In this document: piece by piece, positions 26,722 through 35,034 of the stretch
How the letters are laid out: every line of letters starts with the position of its first letter
Position numbering within the stretch: the stretch's first letter is position 1
Source of the DNA: Stenotrophomonas sp. 57
GTDB lineage: Bacteria; Pseudomonadota; Gammaproteobacteria; Xanthomonadales; Xanthomonadaceae
Assembly: GCF_030291075.1 (NCBI RefSeq)
Contig: NZ_CP127407.1
Span: 2,168,001-2,232,000 of the forward strand
Reading direction: 5' to 3'
DNA: 64,000 bases
Notes under the pieces: generated by a model
Told to the model about the DNA's origin: nothing
Seen by the model: only the letters and a program-made list of their open reading frames with translations
The model's database searches: none
Made by a program: the position numbers and the translations under genes

Positions 26722-28041
26722 ATGATCGGCTACTACTTCAAGCTGGCCCTGCACAACGCCGGCCGCAACAAGCTCATTACCGCGCTTATGGTTCTGGCGG
26801 TGGCCGTGGGGATCGGTGCCAGCATGACCACGCTGACCGTCACGCATCTGCTTTCCGGCGACCCGCTGCCCGGGAAGAGCGGCCGGATCTTCTACCCGCA
26901 GGTCGATGTCGACCCGGGCTCCAAGGGGCGCGAGCCGCACGACGTCCTGGACTACCGGACGGCCCATGACCTCTGGTCAGCCGGGCAGGCCGACCGGCAG
27001 ACCCTGGTCGTGGTCAATCCGGTGAAGCTGCGCGCGGATCACGCGGGGTCGGTGCCCCTGATGGGGTCCTCGATCTCGACCACGGCGGATTTCTTCGCGA
27101 TGTTCGACGTGCCGTTCCGGTTCGGTCGAGCATGGACGGCCGACGATGACCAGCGCCGGGGGCGTGTTGCGGTCATTTCCGCACGTTTGAACGAGCGCCT
27201 GTTCGACGGCCGCGACAGCGTCGGGCAGACCCTGCGGATCAAGGATACCCCTGTACGGATCATCGGCGTACTGGACCCTTGGCGCCCCTCGCCGCTGTTC
27301 TACAAGATCCGGGGAGGGCGCTTCTCCGGCGGAGAAACGTCGAGTTTCTACGCCGTTGCCGATGACATCTTCCTGCCGATGTCCACCAACCTGGACATCA
27401 ATGAAGGCGACTTCCAGCCTTTCACCTGCTGGGCGGTGCCAGACAACCCCGGCGTGCTGCAGAACGCGCCCTGCGTGGCAGTCGGCGTATGGGTGGAACT
27501 GGGAACCCCGGAAAAGGTGGCGTCGTACGGTCGCTATCTGTCCAACTATGCGGCCGAACAGCAGCGCCTGGGTCGGATCCGGCATGCGGACAACACGCGA
27601 CTGCGCTCGCTCATGGAGTGGCTGGACTTCAATCAAGTGGTGCCCAGCGATGTGAAGGTTCAGGCGGTGCTGTCGTTCGCGTTCCTGCTGGTGTGCCTGG
27701 CCAACGTCGTCGGGCTGCTGCTGGCCCGGTTCATGCGGCATGGCGGGGAAATCGGTCTGCGGCGTGCGCTCGGTGCCAGTCGACGTTCGGTGTTCACGCA
27801 ATGCTTGGTGGAGGCCGGCGTGATCGGTGTGGCCGGCGGCATCGGCGGATTGCTGCTCACCGTTCTGGGCCTGTGGGTAATCCGCTCCCAGCCGGTGCCC
27901 TATGCCGATCTGATCCATCTGGACGTCACCATGTTCATGGCCACCTTCGGCCTTTCCCTGCTGGCGAGCCTGCTGGCTGGCGCGATTCCTGCCTATCGCG
28001 CCAGCTCGATCCAGCCTGTGGCACAACTCAAGTTGCTGTAA
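26722..28041 (+). CDS. MacB-like ABC transporter permease (FtsX family), first of pair
   Basis: 439 residues with GGGGAG ahead of the ATG at 26722. Topology is that of MacB/FtsX permeases: one N-terminal membrane helix (LITALMVLAVAVGIGASMTTLTV), a large periplasmic MacB_PCD domain, then three C-terminal helices. The FtsX core is QAVLSFAFLLVCLANVVGLLLARFMRHGGEIGLRRALGASRRSVF. The motif EIGLRRALGAS is diagnostic. It overlaps nothing and is 11 bases from its partner. No ATP-binding subunit or membrane-fusion protein is adjacent. Confidence 0.88.
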   Translation: MIGYYFKLALHNAGRNKLITALMVLAVAVGIGASMTTLTVTHLLSGDPLPGKSGRIFYPQVDVDPGSKGREPHDVLDYRTAHDLWSAGQADRQTLVVVNPVKLRADHAGSVPLMGSSISTTADFFAMFDVPFRFGRAWTADDDQRRGRVAVISARLNERLFDGRDSVGQTLRIKDTPVRIIGVLDPWRPSPLFYKIRGGRFSGGETSSFYAVADDIFLPMSTNLDINEGDFQPFTCWAVPDNPGVLQNAPCVAVGVWVELGTPEKVASYGRYLSNYAAEQQRLGRIRHADNTRLRSLMEWLDFNQVVPSDVKVQAVLSFAFLLVCLANVVGLLLARFMRHGGEIGLRRALGASRRSVFTQCLVEAGVIGVAGGIGGLLLTVLGLWVIRSQPVPYADLIHLDVTMFMATFGLSLLASLLAGAIPAYRASSIQPVAQLKLL

Positions 28042-28052
28042 CGGAGAGCACG

Positions 28053-29267
28053 ATGCAAACAGGACTGATCATCGCCGCGCTGCGCAGGCACCGATTGGCC
28101 ACGCTGCTGATAACGATGGAGATTGCACTGGCCTGTGCCGTGCTCTGCAATGCCTTCTTCATGCTTGTGGAGAAGGGCCAGGCCCTGAAAATGAACAGCG
28201 GCGTTGCCGAATCCTCTTTGGGCGTGGTGCAGCTCTCCGGGTTCGATGCCGAACGGGCCAGTGACCTCAATGCGCGGGTGACCGATGCGTTGCGTGCGAT
28301 TCCCGGCGTCACCTCCGTGGGCATCATCAGCGCCGTTCCGTTCGGCGAGCCCGGGGTGAGGGCAGGTGTCAATACAGACGAAGCCAACAGAGAGTTCGGC
28401 GGCGTCCTGGACTTCTACCTGGCCGATGCTGCAGCCATCAAGGCGCTGGAACCCACGGTGCTGGCCGGACGACTGCCGGACGCCAACGAGTACGCGCCGG
28501 TGGATCAATACGTGCCTGCCAATGCCCCGATCCTGGTGACGCGGCAGCTGGCAGAGCGCTACTGGCCGGGTGAAACGGCTGTGGGAAAAAACCTCTGGTC
28601 GATGGGCAGCCGCTTCACCGTCATCGGCGTAGTCGAGCACCTGGTGGTGTCGCAGCCGGGTGGGGGAGAGGCGCTGGGCAATGACTGGTCGGTGCTGATG
28701 CCGGCCAGGCCCGGTCCTCAGCTGGCGGGTCGCTATCTGGTACGGGCATCGCCGCAGGACCTGCCGCGCGTGTTTGGCACCCTGCAGCAGGCCATCGCCG
28801 CCGTGGCGCCGGATGTGGTATTCGACCAGATGGCCAGCCGGACATTGCCCGAGCTGCGCGCCGACTATTTCCAGAGTGCCAGATTGATGATGGCGTTGCT
28901 GACCGGTGTCATCTTCGCGCTGCTGGGTGCAACCGCGCTCGGCATCGTTGGCTTGGCCAGCTATTGGGTGGAGCAACGGCGCAAGCAGATCGGCATCCGT
29001 CGCGCGCTCGGCGCGACCCGTACCGACATCCTGCGCTACTTCCAGCTGGAGAACTTCCTGATCGTGAGTCTCGGCATCGGAACTGGCCTGCTGCTGGCCT
29101 ATGGGCTCAACCTCGGGCTGATGCGCTTCTACGAGCTGCCGCGGCTGCCGTTGATCTATCTGCCGGTCAGTGCGGCGTTGCTGTGGCTGCTGGGGCAGGG
29201 CGCAGTACTGGCGCCGGCGCTGAAGGCATCCGCAATTCCTCCCATGCAGGCAATCAGGTCCATCTAG
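28053..29267 (+). CDS. MacB-like ABC transporter permease, second of pair
   Basis: 404 residues. GGAGAG precedes the ATG at 28053. Same layout as the gene before it: an N-terminal helix (LATLLITMEIALACAVLCNAFFMLV), a periplasmic domain with PGVTSVGIISAVPFGEPG and FTVIGVVEHL, and three C-terminal helices with QIGIRRALGATRTDILRYFQLEN. The two permeases are diverged and probably form a heterodimer. The missing ATPase must be encoded elsewhere if the system is functional. Confidence 0.88.
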   Translation: MQTGLIIAALRRHRLATLLITMEIALACAVLCNAFFMLVEKGQALKMNSGVAESSLGVVQLSGFDAERASDLNARVTDALRAIPGVTSVGIISAVPFGEPGVRAGVNTDEANREFGGVLDFYLADAAAIKALEPTVLAGRLPDANEYAPVDQYVPANAPILVTRQLAERYWPGETAVGKNLWSMGSRFTVIGVVEHLVVSQPGGGEALGNDWSVLMPARPGPQLAGRYLVRASPQDLPRVFGTLQQAIAAVAPDVVFDQMASRTLPELRADYFQSARLMMALLTGVIFALLGATALGIVGLASYWVEQRRKQIGIRRALGATRTDILRYFQLENFLIVSLGIGTGLLLAYGLNLGLMRFYELPRLPLIYLPVSAALLWLLGQGAVLAPALKASAIPPMQAIRSI

Positions 29268-29325
29268 ATCGATGGTCCGCGCGCGCCAGTTCGAATGGAT
29301 GTCTGCCGATCAGCAGAAGCGGCAA

Positions 29326-29347
29326 CGGGCATTCCATCGAATGCCCG
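29326..29347. terminator. Candidate bidirectional terminator
   Basis: A perfect 9-bp stem CGGGCATTC-CATC-GAATGCCCG lies between the convergent permease and fasciclin genes. No T-run follows on either strand, so the call rests on position and stem only. Confidence 0.4.
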
Positions 29348-29362
29348 CCGCGCGCCGATCCG

Positions 29363-29923
29363 TCATTTCGGCATGAGCACCGTGTCGATGACGTGGATCA
29401 CGCCGTTGGACTGGCCCACGTCAGCGATGCTGATGGAGGCCTTGCCACCCTTTGCATCGACCACCCACAGCTTGCCGTCGCGAAGCACGACAGTCAGCGG
29501 CTCGCCCTGGACGGTCTTGAGCGTGGCCTTGCCACCATGCTTCCTGGCATCGGACATCAGCCAGGCCGAGCTGTAACTGCCGGGGACAACGTGATACGTC
29601 AGGATCTTTGTCAGCTGCGCCTTGTTTTCCGGCTTGACCAGCGTATCAACGGTACCCGCAGGCAGCTTGTTGAAGGCCGCGTTGGTGGGGGCAAAGACCG
29701 TGAACGGGCCGGCGCCGTTCAGGGTGTCAACCAGGCCGGCGGCCTTGACCGCGGCCACCAGCGTGGTGTGATCCTTCGAATTGACCGCGTTCTCCACAAT
29801 GGTCCGGGTCGGGTACATCGCCGCCCCGCCGACCATCACGGTATTGTCGGCAAAGCTCGCCGGGCTCATTGAAACCAGTGCGGCGAAGCCCACTGCGGTG
29901 GCCATGCGCTGAAGCGTGTTCAT
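29363..29923 (-). CDS. Exported fasciclin (FAS1) domain protein
   Basis: 186 residues from the ATG at 29923, preceded by GGAGGAAGG. The signal peptide ends at ASFA-DNTV. A single FAS1 domain fills the rest: TLVAAVKAAGLVDTLNGAGPFTVFAPTNAAFNKLPAGTVDTLV (H1 box), LTKILTYHVVPG, and the H2-like NGVIHVIDTVLMPK ending. FAS1 domains mediate adhesion or act as secreted structural proteins; the specific partner is unknown. It is separated by 134 bases from the lipid operon on the same strand. Confidence 0.92.
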   Translation of the reverse strand: MNTLQRMATAVGFAALVSMSPASFADNTVMVGGAAMYPTRTIVENAVNSKDHTTLVAAVKAAGLVDTLNGAGPFTVFAPTNAAFNKLPAGTVDTLVKPENKAQLTKILTYHVVPGSYSSAWLMSDARKHGGKATLKTVQGEPLTVVLRDGKLWVVDAKGGKASISIADVGQSNGVIHVIDTVLMPK

Positions 29924-30057
29924 GGTGCCTTCCTCCACGTGACGCCTGCTCGGTGCAGGCATCTTATGTACGTTCCTAGGGGGCAGGTGGATGCAGTTCC
30001 CGGAGCATTGAATGTGCGTGGCACAGCAGGAATGCAGGGTCGCACGGCATCGCCCGC

Positions 30058-30600
30058 TCAAGGCGTGCTTCGGACCGACTGCGGTACGCGGCGAAGCTTC
30101 CGGATGTCGTAGCCCATGTCGGTGATGCGCTGCACCGCCTTCTGGTAGTCGCTGTCGGATACCTGCGGCGTGCGTGCCATGTACCACACATAATCGCGTT
30201 TGCTGCGCGCCACGATGGTCTGCCGGTAGTCGTCATCCAGCCAAGCAATGATGTACTCGGCCTGGATCGGCCAGACGAACTGCATGCCCCACACCGCGCC
30301 ATGACCTTCCTCTTCGACACGGCCGATGGGGTGCATCGACTTCTGCGGGGCATCGAAGCTGCCCTTGCGATAGGTAAAAGTGGTCTGGATGCGCCCGTCC
30401 GGCTTCAGGGCATAGCTTTCCACCGCATCGTAAGCATCGCGTTCGGGCCAGGACGGGATATGGGCGATCACATACCAGTCGCCCATGAAGCGCGGCACAT
30501 CCACCGAGGGCGCACGCGGAAGGGGCCGGGTGTCGCTGGACGAGCAGCCCGAGCCGAACAGGCCGACCGCGATCAACGGAAGCAGCGAGAACATGCGCAT
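30058..30600 (-). CDS. Bacterial lipocalin (Blc-type lipoprotein)
   Basis: 180 residues. The lipobox FGSGC sits at the end of the signal peptide. Lipocalin motif 1 is FMGDWYVIAHIP, followed by YALKPDGRIQTTFTYRKGSFD, WGMQFVWPIQAEYIIAWLDDDYRQTIVA and DYVWYMARTPQVSDSDYQKAV, all typical of Blc. Blc-type lipocalins bind fatty acids or lysophospholipids at the outer membrane. It is the last gene of the eight-gene lipid operon, eight bases after the methyltransferase gene, so it likely handles modified lipids. Confidence 0.93.
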   Translation of the reverse strand: MRMFSLLPLIAVGLFGSGCSSSDTRPLPRAPSVDVPRFMGDWYVIAHIPSWPERDAYDAVESYALKPDGRIQTTFTYRKGSFDAPQKSMHPIGRVEEEGHGAVWGMQFVWPIQAEYIIAWLDDDYRQTIVARSKRDYVWYMARTPQVSDSDYQKAVQRITDMGYDIRKLRRVPQSVRSTP

Positions 30601-30608
30601 GTCACACC

Positions 30609-31682
30609 TCAGCGGGGACGGAACAGGTAATGGGCCACCAGCCATTGCTGGCCGTCGTCGTAGCCGAACAGCTCGGCACACGCCATCCAGAACATCCGCC
30701 AGCGTTGCCACCAGATGCGAGCAGCCGCAGGCCCATAGGTCGCCGCCAGTACCGGCATCACCCGGTCGCGTGCCGCGTCCTGATTGGCCAGCCAGTGCTC
30801 GGCGGTGCGCTGGTAGTGGGTGCCGTCCAGCAACCAGCGCTGATCCAGCCGCAGGTCGCGCTGGAAATGCAGCAGGGTGTCGGCGGCGGGCATCAGGCCG
30901 CCGGTGAAGAAGTGGCGGCCCATCCAGTTGTCGCCGCCCTCGGTTTCGAACGGGTACATCAGCGTTCGATGGGCGAAGATGTGCACGAACAATGCACCGT
31001 CCGGCTTCAGCCACTGCCCGATGCGCGCCAGCAGGCGCTCGTAGTTGCGCACGTGCTCGAACATCTCGACCGAGACGCAGCGATCAAACTGCGCGGCGGG
31101 CAGTTCCAGCTGGTTCACGTCACGGGTGAGCACTTCCACGTTGGGCAGTCCGCGCGCCTGGCACTGGGCCATGATGTGCTCACGCTGGCTGTGTGAGTTG
31201 GACACGGCTGTGATCGTTGCGCGCGGGTAGCGCTCGGCCATCCACAGCGTCAGCGAGCCCCAGCCACAGCCCAGTTCGAGAATGTGCTGTCCGTCGGCCA
31301 GGTCAGCGCGCTGGCCGTACAGCTCCAGCATTGCTTCTTCGGCCTGGTCCAGGGTTTCGTGGCCGCTGGGGTAGTAGCAGCTGCTGTACTTCAATCGCTT
31401 GCCCAGGCAGGCCTGGAAGAACGCCGCAGGCACTTCGTAATGCTGGCGATTGGCTGCATCGGTATGCAGGGCCAGCGGACTGTCGGCGAGTTCGGCGATG
31501 CGGCGGCTGAAACGCGCGGACTGCGCTTCGATTCCGCCTGCCGATTCCTCCTGCAGGCGCTGCGCGCACAGCCGTCGGATGCCGGCACGCAGCGCTGCGT
31601 CCGGCAGCAGGCCGCGTTCGGCCCAGGCAGTCAGCCCGGTTTCTGCTTCCTCGGCCGGATTCAGTGACGGTATCGCGCTCAT
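30609..31682 (-). CDS. Cyclopropane-synthase-like SAM methyltransferase (second copy)
   Basis: 357 residues. Class I SAM fold of the CFA/mycolic-acid cyclopropane family: QHYEVPAAFFQACLGKRLKYSSCYYPSG, SAM motif ILELGCGWGSLTLWMAERYP, VSVEMFEHVRNYERLLARIGQWLKPDG and GDNWMGRHFFTGGLMPAADTLLHF. It lacks the N-terminal domain of true CFA synthases and is clearly diverged from the other copy at 33011, so a different methylation (for example of an unsaturated chain) is likely. It overlaps the DUF1295 gene by ATGA at 31679-31682. Confidence 0.88.
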   Translation of the reverse strand: MSAIPSLNPAEEAETGLTAWAERGLLPDAALRAGIRRLCAQRLQEESAGGIEAQSARFSRRIAELADSPLALHTDAANRQHYEVPAAFFQACLGKRLKYSSCYYPSGHETLDQAEEAMLELYGQRADLADGQHILELGCGWGSLTLWMAERYPRATITAVSNSHSQREHIMAQCQARGLPNVEVLTRDVNQLELPAAQFDRCVSVEMFEHVRNYERLLARIGQWLKPDGALFVHIFAHRTLMYPFETEGGDNWMGRHFFTGGLMPAADTLLHFQRDLRLDQRWLLDGTHYQRTAEHWLANQDAARDRVMPVLAATYGPAAARIWWQRWRMFWMACAELFGYDDGQQWLVAHYLFRPR

Positions 31683-32464
31683 GCGGAATGCTCCTTGGAA
31701 GGGCGGGGGAACCAGGGGAAGAACATCGGTGTGCTGCGCTGGTAGGCGCGGTAGTCGTCGCCGCGGCTGCGCAGGGCCTGCTTTTCGGTGAAAGGGATGC
31801 CGCTCAGGTAGCGCAGGAACACATACATCAGCACGGGGCCAAGCCAGGCCAGCCACCACAGTGGGGAGCCGACGGCCAGCAGCACGTAGGTGAACCAGTG
31901 CAGCCACTCGAAGAAGTAGTTGGGGTGGCGGGAATACCGCCAGAATCCAGCACGGCAGGTACGGCCCTTGTTCGCCGGGTTGGCGCGGAACCGCGCCAGC
32001 TGCCGGTCGGCCAGCGCTTCTCCGCCCACGCTCAGCAGCCAGACGAGCGCGGCCGCCAGCACCCAAGGCGTCGTGCCAGCCGTCTGATTGGCGGCGACCG
32101 CGACGAAGGGCAAGGCAAACAGAACCACCAGCAGCGCCTGGGCCATGAAGAACCCGAAGATCTTTCCCTGGTGCCCCCGCCAGTGCTCACGCAGGTAGCG
32201 ATAACGCCCGTCCTCTTCTTCGTGGCGGACACGATGCCAGAGATGAAGGGCCAGCCGACCGCCCCACAGGCCACCGAGCACCGCCAGCGCCCCGCGTGGT
32301 GCCACCGCACCCTCGCCCAGCAACGCCAGCAACAGCGCGGCGGCAGCCACGCCCTTGGCCCAGAGCACATCCACAACGCCGATGTTGTGGTGGCGGCGCT
32401 GCCAGACCCAGCCCCAGCTCATCACCAGTACCGCATACAGCAGCACCCAGAGCAGGTTGATCAT
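31679..32464 (-). CDS. DUF1295 membrane protein (steroid-reductase-like fold)
   Basis: 261 residues, six or seven hydrophobic segments. DUF1295 signature: WGWVWQRRHHNIGVVDVLWA at the N-terminus and FWRYSRHPNYFFEWLHWFTYVLLAVGSPLWWLAWLGPVLMYVFLRYLSGIPFTEKQAL at the C-terminus. This resembles isoprenylcysteine methyltransferases and 5-alpha-reductases, enzymes acting on lipid double bonds inside membranes. The role here is inferred as lipid reduction or modification. It overlaps the genes on both sides by ATGA. Confidence 0.9.
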   Translation of the reverse strand: MINLLWVLLYAVLVMSWGWVWQRRHHNIGVVDVLWAKGVAAAALLLALLGEGAVAPRGALAVLGGLWGGRLALHLWHRVRHEEEDGRYRYLREHWRGHQGKIFGFFMAQALLVVLFALPFVAVAANQTAGTTPWVLAAALVWLLSVGGEALADRQLARFRANPANKGRTCRAGFWRYSRHPNYFFEWLHWFTYVLLAVGSPLWWLAWLGPVLMYVFLRYLSGIPFTEKQALRSRGDDYRAYQRSTPMFFPWFPRPSKEHSA

Positions 32465-33009
32465 GATGACGCTCCGACGAAAGGTGGTTGTGGCGTAGTA
32501 CGCGAGCCGCCACGCGCGGCCCGGCACAAGAGGGAAAGTGCGATCGCCCAGCCCGTGCCCAGCACCAGGACGCCATGCCACACCGGGCTGTCAAACTGCA
32601 CCGCCCCGAATCCGCGCGCGGCCGACAGGTAGGCCAGCGGCGCAAGCAACAGGCCGAACAGGGGCGGCAGGGCAGGGTGGCGCTGCAGGAAGCGCATCGA
32701 GGTGGTCAGGGTCATGGCGAATGCCGCCCACAAGGCCATGATCCAGGGCGGCGGCGCCCATCCCAGCGGAGACGCGGCGTAGCGCACGGTGCCGCTGGCG
32801 GCCGCACTGGCGTCGACCAGCCAGGCGCAGGCCAACGCAAGCAGCAGCAGCCGCAGGTCCAGCCGTGGTTGCGCCGACGTCAGCAGCTGGCTGCCGATGT
32901 ACAGCGACGCAGCCAGCAACGCGGGCCACTGCCAGCCGCGCCCGGCACCGGCCACCGCGCACAGCCAGACCAGCTGGTTGCCAAGCAGGTTGGCCCAGAA
33001 CCGGCGCAT
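32461..33009 (-). CDS. DUF2878 inner-membrane protein
   Basis: 182 residues with about five hydrophobic helices. It begins RRFWANLLGNQLVWLCAVAGAG, the typical DUF2878 opening, with PLGWAPPPWIMALWAAFAMTLTTSM in the middle and GFGAVQFDSP near the end. Biochemical function unknown; the family travels with DUF1365, CFA-like and FAD genes in ChrR-type stress regulons. It overlaps DUF1295 by ATGA and starts one base after the preceding methyltransferase's stop. Confidence 0.88.
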   Translation of the reverse strand: MRRFWANLLGNQLVWLCAVAGAGRGWQWPALLAASLYIGSQLLTSAQPRLDLRLLLLALACAWLVDASAAASGTVRYAASPLGWAPPPWIMALWAAFAMTLTTSMRFLQRHPALPPLFGLLLAPLAYLSAARGFGAVQFDSPVWHGVLVLGTGWAIALSLLCRAARGGSRTTPQPPFVGASS

Positions 33010-33010
33010 G

Positions 33011-34270
33011 TCAGTTGCCTTCGCCAGCCGGGACTGGGGGTCGATGGCCCGGGCGTGCCAGCAGCAGATGCGAGACACCGATCGAGCGCTCCAGGAAGCC
33101 GCCTTCGCAGTAGGCCAGGTAGAAGTCCCACAGGCGGCAGAAGCGCGCATCGAACCCCTGTGCCTCGACGGCCGGCAGCTGTGCGAGGAAGCGCTGGCGC
33201 CAGGCGCGCAGGGTCAGTGCGTAGGAATGGCCGAAGTCCTGCTGGGCGATCAGCTGCAGGTCGCTGGACCGCGTCTTGGCAGCCAGGATCGCGTTGATCG
33301 ATGGGATGAAGCTGCCCGGGAACACATAGCGCTTGATGTAGTCGACGCTGCGCCGGGCCTGTTCGTAGCGATGGTCCTCGATGGTGATGGCCTGCAGCAG
33401 GGCAACGCCATCGGGCTTCAGCAGCCGCTGCAGCGTGGCCATGTAGGTGTCCAGGTACTCGGCGCCGATCGCTTCGATCATCTCGATCGACACCAGCTTG
33501 TCGAACTGGCCCTGCAGGTCACGGTAGTCCTGCATCAACAACGTGACCCGGTCCTGCAGGCCGGCTGCCCGCACGCGCTCGGCGGCCAGCGCATGCTGTT
33601 CGGCGGAGATGGTGGTGGTGGTGACGTGGCAGCCATAGTGCTGCGCCGCGTGCACCGCGAATCCACCCCAACCGGTACCGATTTCCACCACGCGGTCGCC
33701 CGGCTTGAGTTGCAGCTGCTGGCAGATGCGGTCCAGCTTGCGCCGTGAAGCGGACTCCAGCGATTCGGATTCGCTGGTGAACAGCGCCGATGAGTACATC
33801 AGGTCCGGCGACAGGAACAGGGCGAAGAAATCGTTGCCCAGGTCGTAGTGGGCGGCGATGTTGCGCCGGCTGCCCTCTCGGCTGTTGCGGTGCAGCCGGT
33901 TCCAGCCGCGCAGCAGCCAGCCAGCCACACGGGCCGGGCCACGCTCCATGCCGTCCAGCAGGTCGCGGTTGCGGACCAGTAGCTGTATCAGTGCGACCAG
34001 ATCATCGCAGTGCCATTCGCCCTGGATGTAGCTCTCGCCGGCACCAACGCTGCCCTGCGCAGCGACCTTCCGGTAGAACGCCGGGTCTTCGATGGTCACC
34101 GTCACCTGCAGCCCGGCGTGGGCGTTGCCCAGCCTGACCTCGCCAAGCGCATCGCGCACGCAGAGGTGGCCATCACGCAGGGGAGCAAGCTGTGCCAGCA
34201 GGCGGCGGCGCAGGAAGGCGTCCAGCGCACCTGGGCGCGGCAGGGTCACCGAAGGTGTCATCGAGTTCAT
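33011..34270 (-). CDS. cfa: Cyclopropane-fatty-acyl-phospholipid synthase family methyltransferase
   Basis: 419 residues, near full CFA-synthase length. The N-terminal lipid-binding region (DGHLCVRDALGEVRLG, VGAGESYIQGEWHCDDLVALIQLLVRN) precedes NIAAHYDLGNDFFALFLSPDLMYSSALF, SAM motif VVEIGTGWGGFAVHAAQHYGC, and VSIEMIEAIGAEYLDTYMATLQRLLKPDG. It adds a methylene or methyl group from SAM to an acyl double bond. In Rhodobacter a homologue is controlled by the RpoE/ChrR singlet-oxygen response. An ATGA overlap links it to DUF1365. Confidence 0.92.
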   Translation of the reverse strand: MNSMTPSVTLPRPGALDAFLRRRLLAQLAPLRDGHLCVRDALGEVRLGNAHAGLQVTVTIEDPAFYRKVAAQGSVGAGESYIQGEWHCDDLVALIQLLVRNRDLLDGMERGPARVAGWLLRGWNRLHRNSREGSRRNIAAHYDLGNDFFALFLSPDLMYSSALFTSESESLESASRRKLDRICQQLQLKPGDRVVEIGTGWGGFAVHAAQHYGCHVTTTTISAEQHALAAERVRAAGLQDRVTLLMQDYRDLQGQFDKLVSIEMIEAIGAEYLDTYMATLQRLLKPDGVALLQAITIEDHRYEQARRSVDYIKRYVFPGSFIPSINAILAAKTRSSDLQLIAQQDFGHSYALTLRAWRQRFLAQLPAVEAQGFDARFCRLWDFYLAYCEGGFLERSIGVSHLLLARPGHRPPVPAGEGN

Positions 34271-35034
34271 CGCGGTTTCCCGGCAAGGGTGGGGTGGTCG
34301 TGTACGGGGTTGCGCTTCAGCCACAGCCGCAGTGCGTGCCAGTGGATGGCGGCCACCACCTGGGTGGTCATCAGTGGATAGCAGGCCAGGACCCGCGCCA
34401 GGCCGCCACCGTCCAGCGGGCGGCGCTCCAGCGTCTGGGTGGCATCGAACTGCCGGATGCCGTCGCGCCAGACCTGCATGTGCACGCGCAGGTCCTTGTC
34501 GGGGCTGTTGAAGCGCCAGTCGTAACGGCAGTCCATCGGCATGAATGGCGAAACGTGGAAGCGCTTGTCGAACTGCCAGCGCAGTGACGTGCCTTCGTGG
34601 ACGGCCGTAGCGACCGGCAGCACGTAGGCATGGCGTTCCTTCCAGGGCGTGTTGGTGATCTCGGCCACGATGCAGTCCAGCGTGCTGCCGTCGGCGTGAT
34701 AGCAGTAGTAGAAGCTGACCGGGTTGAATACATGCCCGGCAAAGCGAAGGTGGGTCAGCAGGCGCACCGGCCCCGAAGGCCGATGACCGAGCGTCTGCGC
34801 GGCGTGGTCGCGCACGGCATCGGCCAGAGGCTGGGCCGGATCGCCGAAATAGTCGCTGCGCCGGAACTCGGCAAGGTTGCGCCGATTGACCGACCACAGC
34901 CAGCGTCCCGCAAACACGGTGTCCAGCTCATCCAGGTCGAGCAGAAGCTGCGCAACGGGGTAACGGAACGCATGCGGGTGCGGATGATGCCGGCGGTGCA
35001 TGACCTGCCCGAAATAGAGTGCGCTGGCGCTCAT
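34267..35034 (-). CDS. DUF1365 family protein
   Basis: 255 residues. DUF1365 hallmarks are YFGQVMHRRHHPHPHAFRYPV at the N-terminus, HLRFAGHVFNPVSFYYCYHADG, EITNTPWKERHAYVL and KRFHVSPFMPMDCRYDW. No catalytic chemistry is established. The family is almost always coupled to the FAD oxidoreductase and CFA-like genes, as here (ATGA overlaps on both sides), and is a member of the ChrR regulon in Rhodobacter. Confidence 0.93.
   Translation of the reverse strand: MSASALYFGQVMHRRHHPHPHAFRYPVAQLLLDLDELDTVFAGRWLWSVNRRNLAEFRRSDYFGDPAQPLADAVRDHAAQTLGHRPSGPVRLLTHLRFAGHVFNPVSFYYCYHADGSTLDCIVAEITNTPWKERHAYVLPVATAVHEGTSLRWQFDKRFHVSPFMPMDCRYDWRFNSPDKDLRVHMQVWRDGIRQFDATQTLERRPLDGGGLARVLACYPLMTTQVVAAIHWHALRLWLKRNPVHDHPTLAGKPR

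Noticed and set aside
33011-34270. The two CFA-like genes considered a recent tandem duplication
   Set aside because: They differ in length, N-terminal domain and most motifs, and two unrelated genes lie between them; they are diverged family members.
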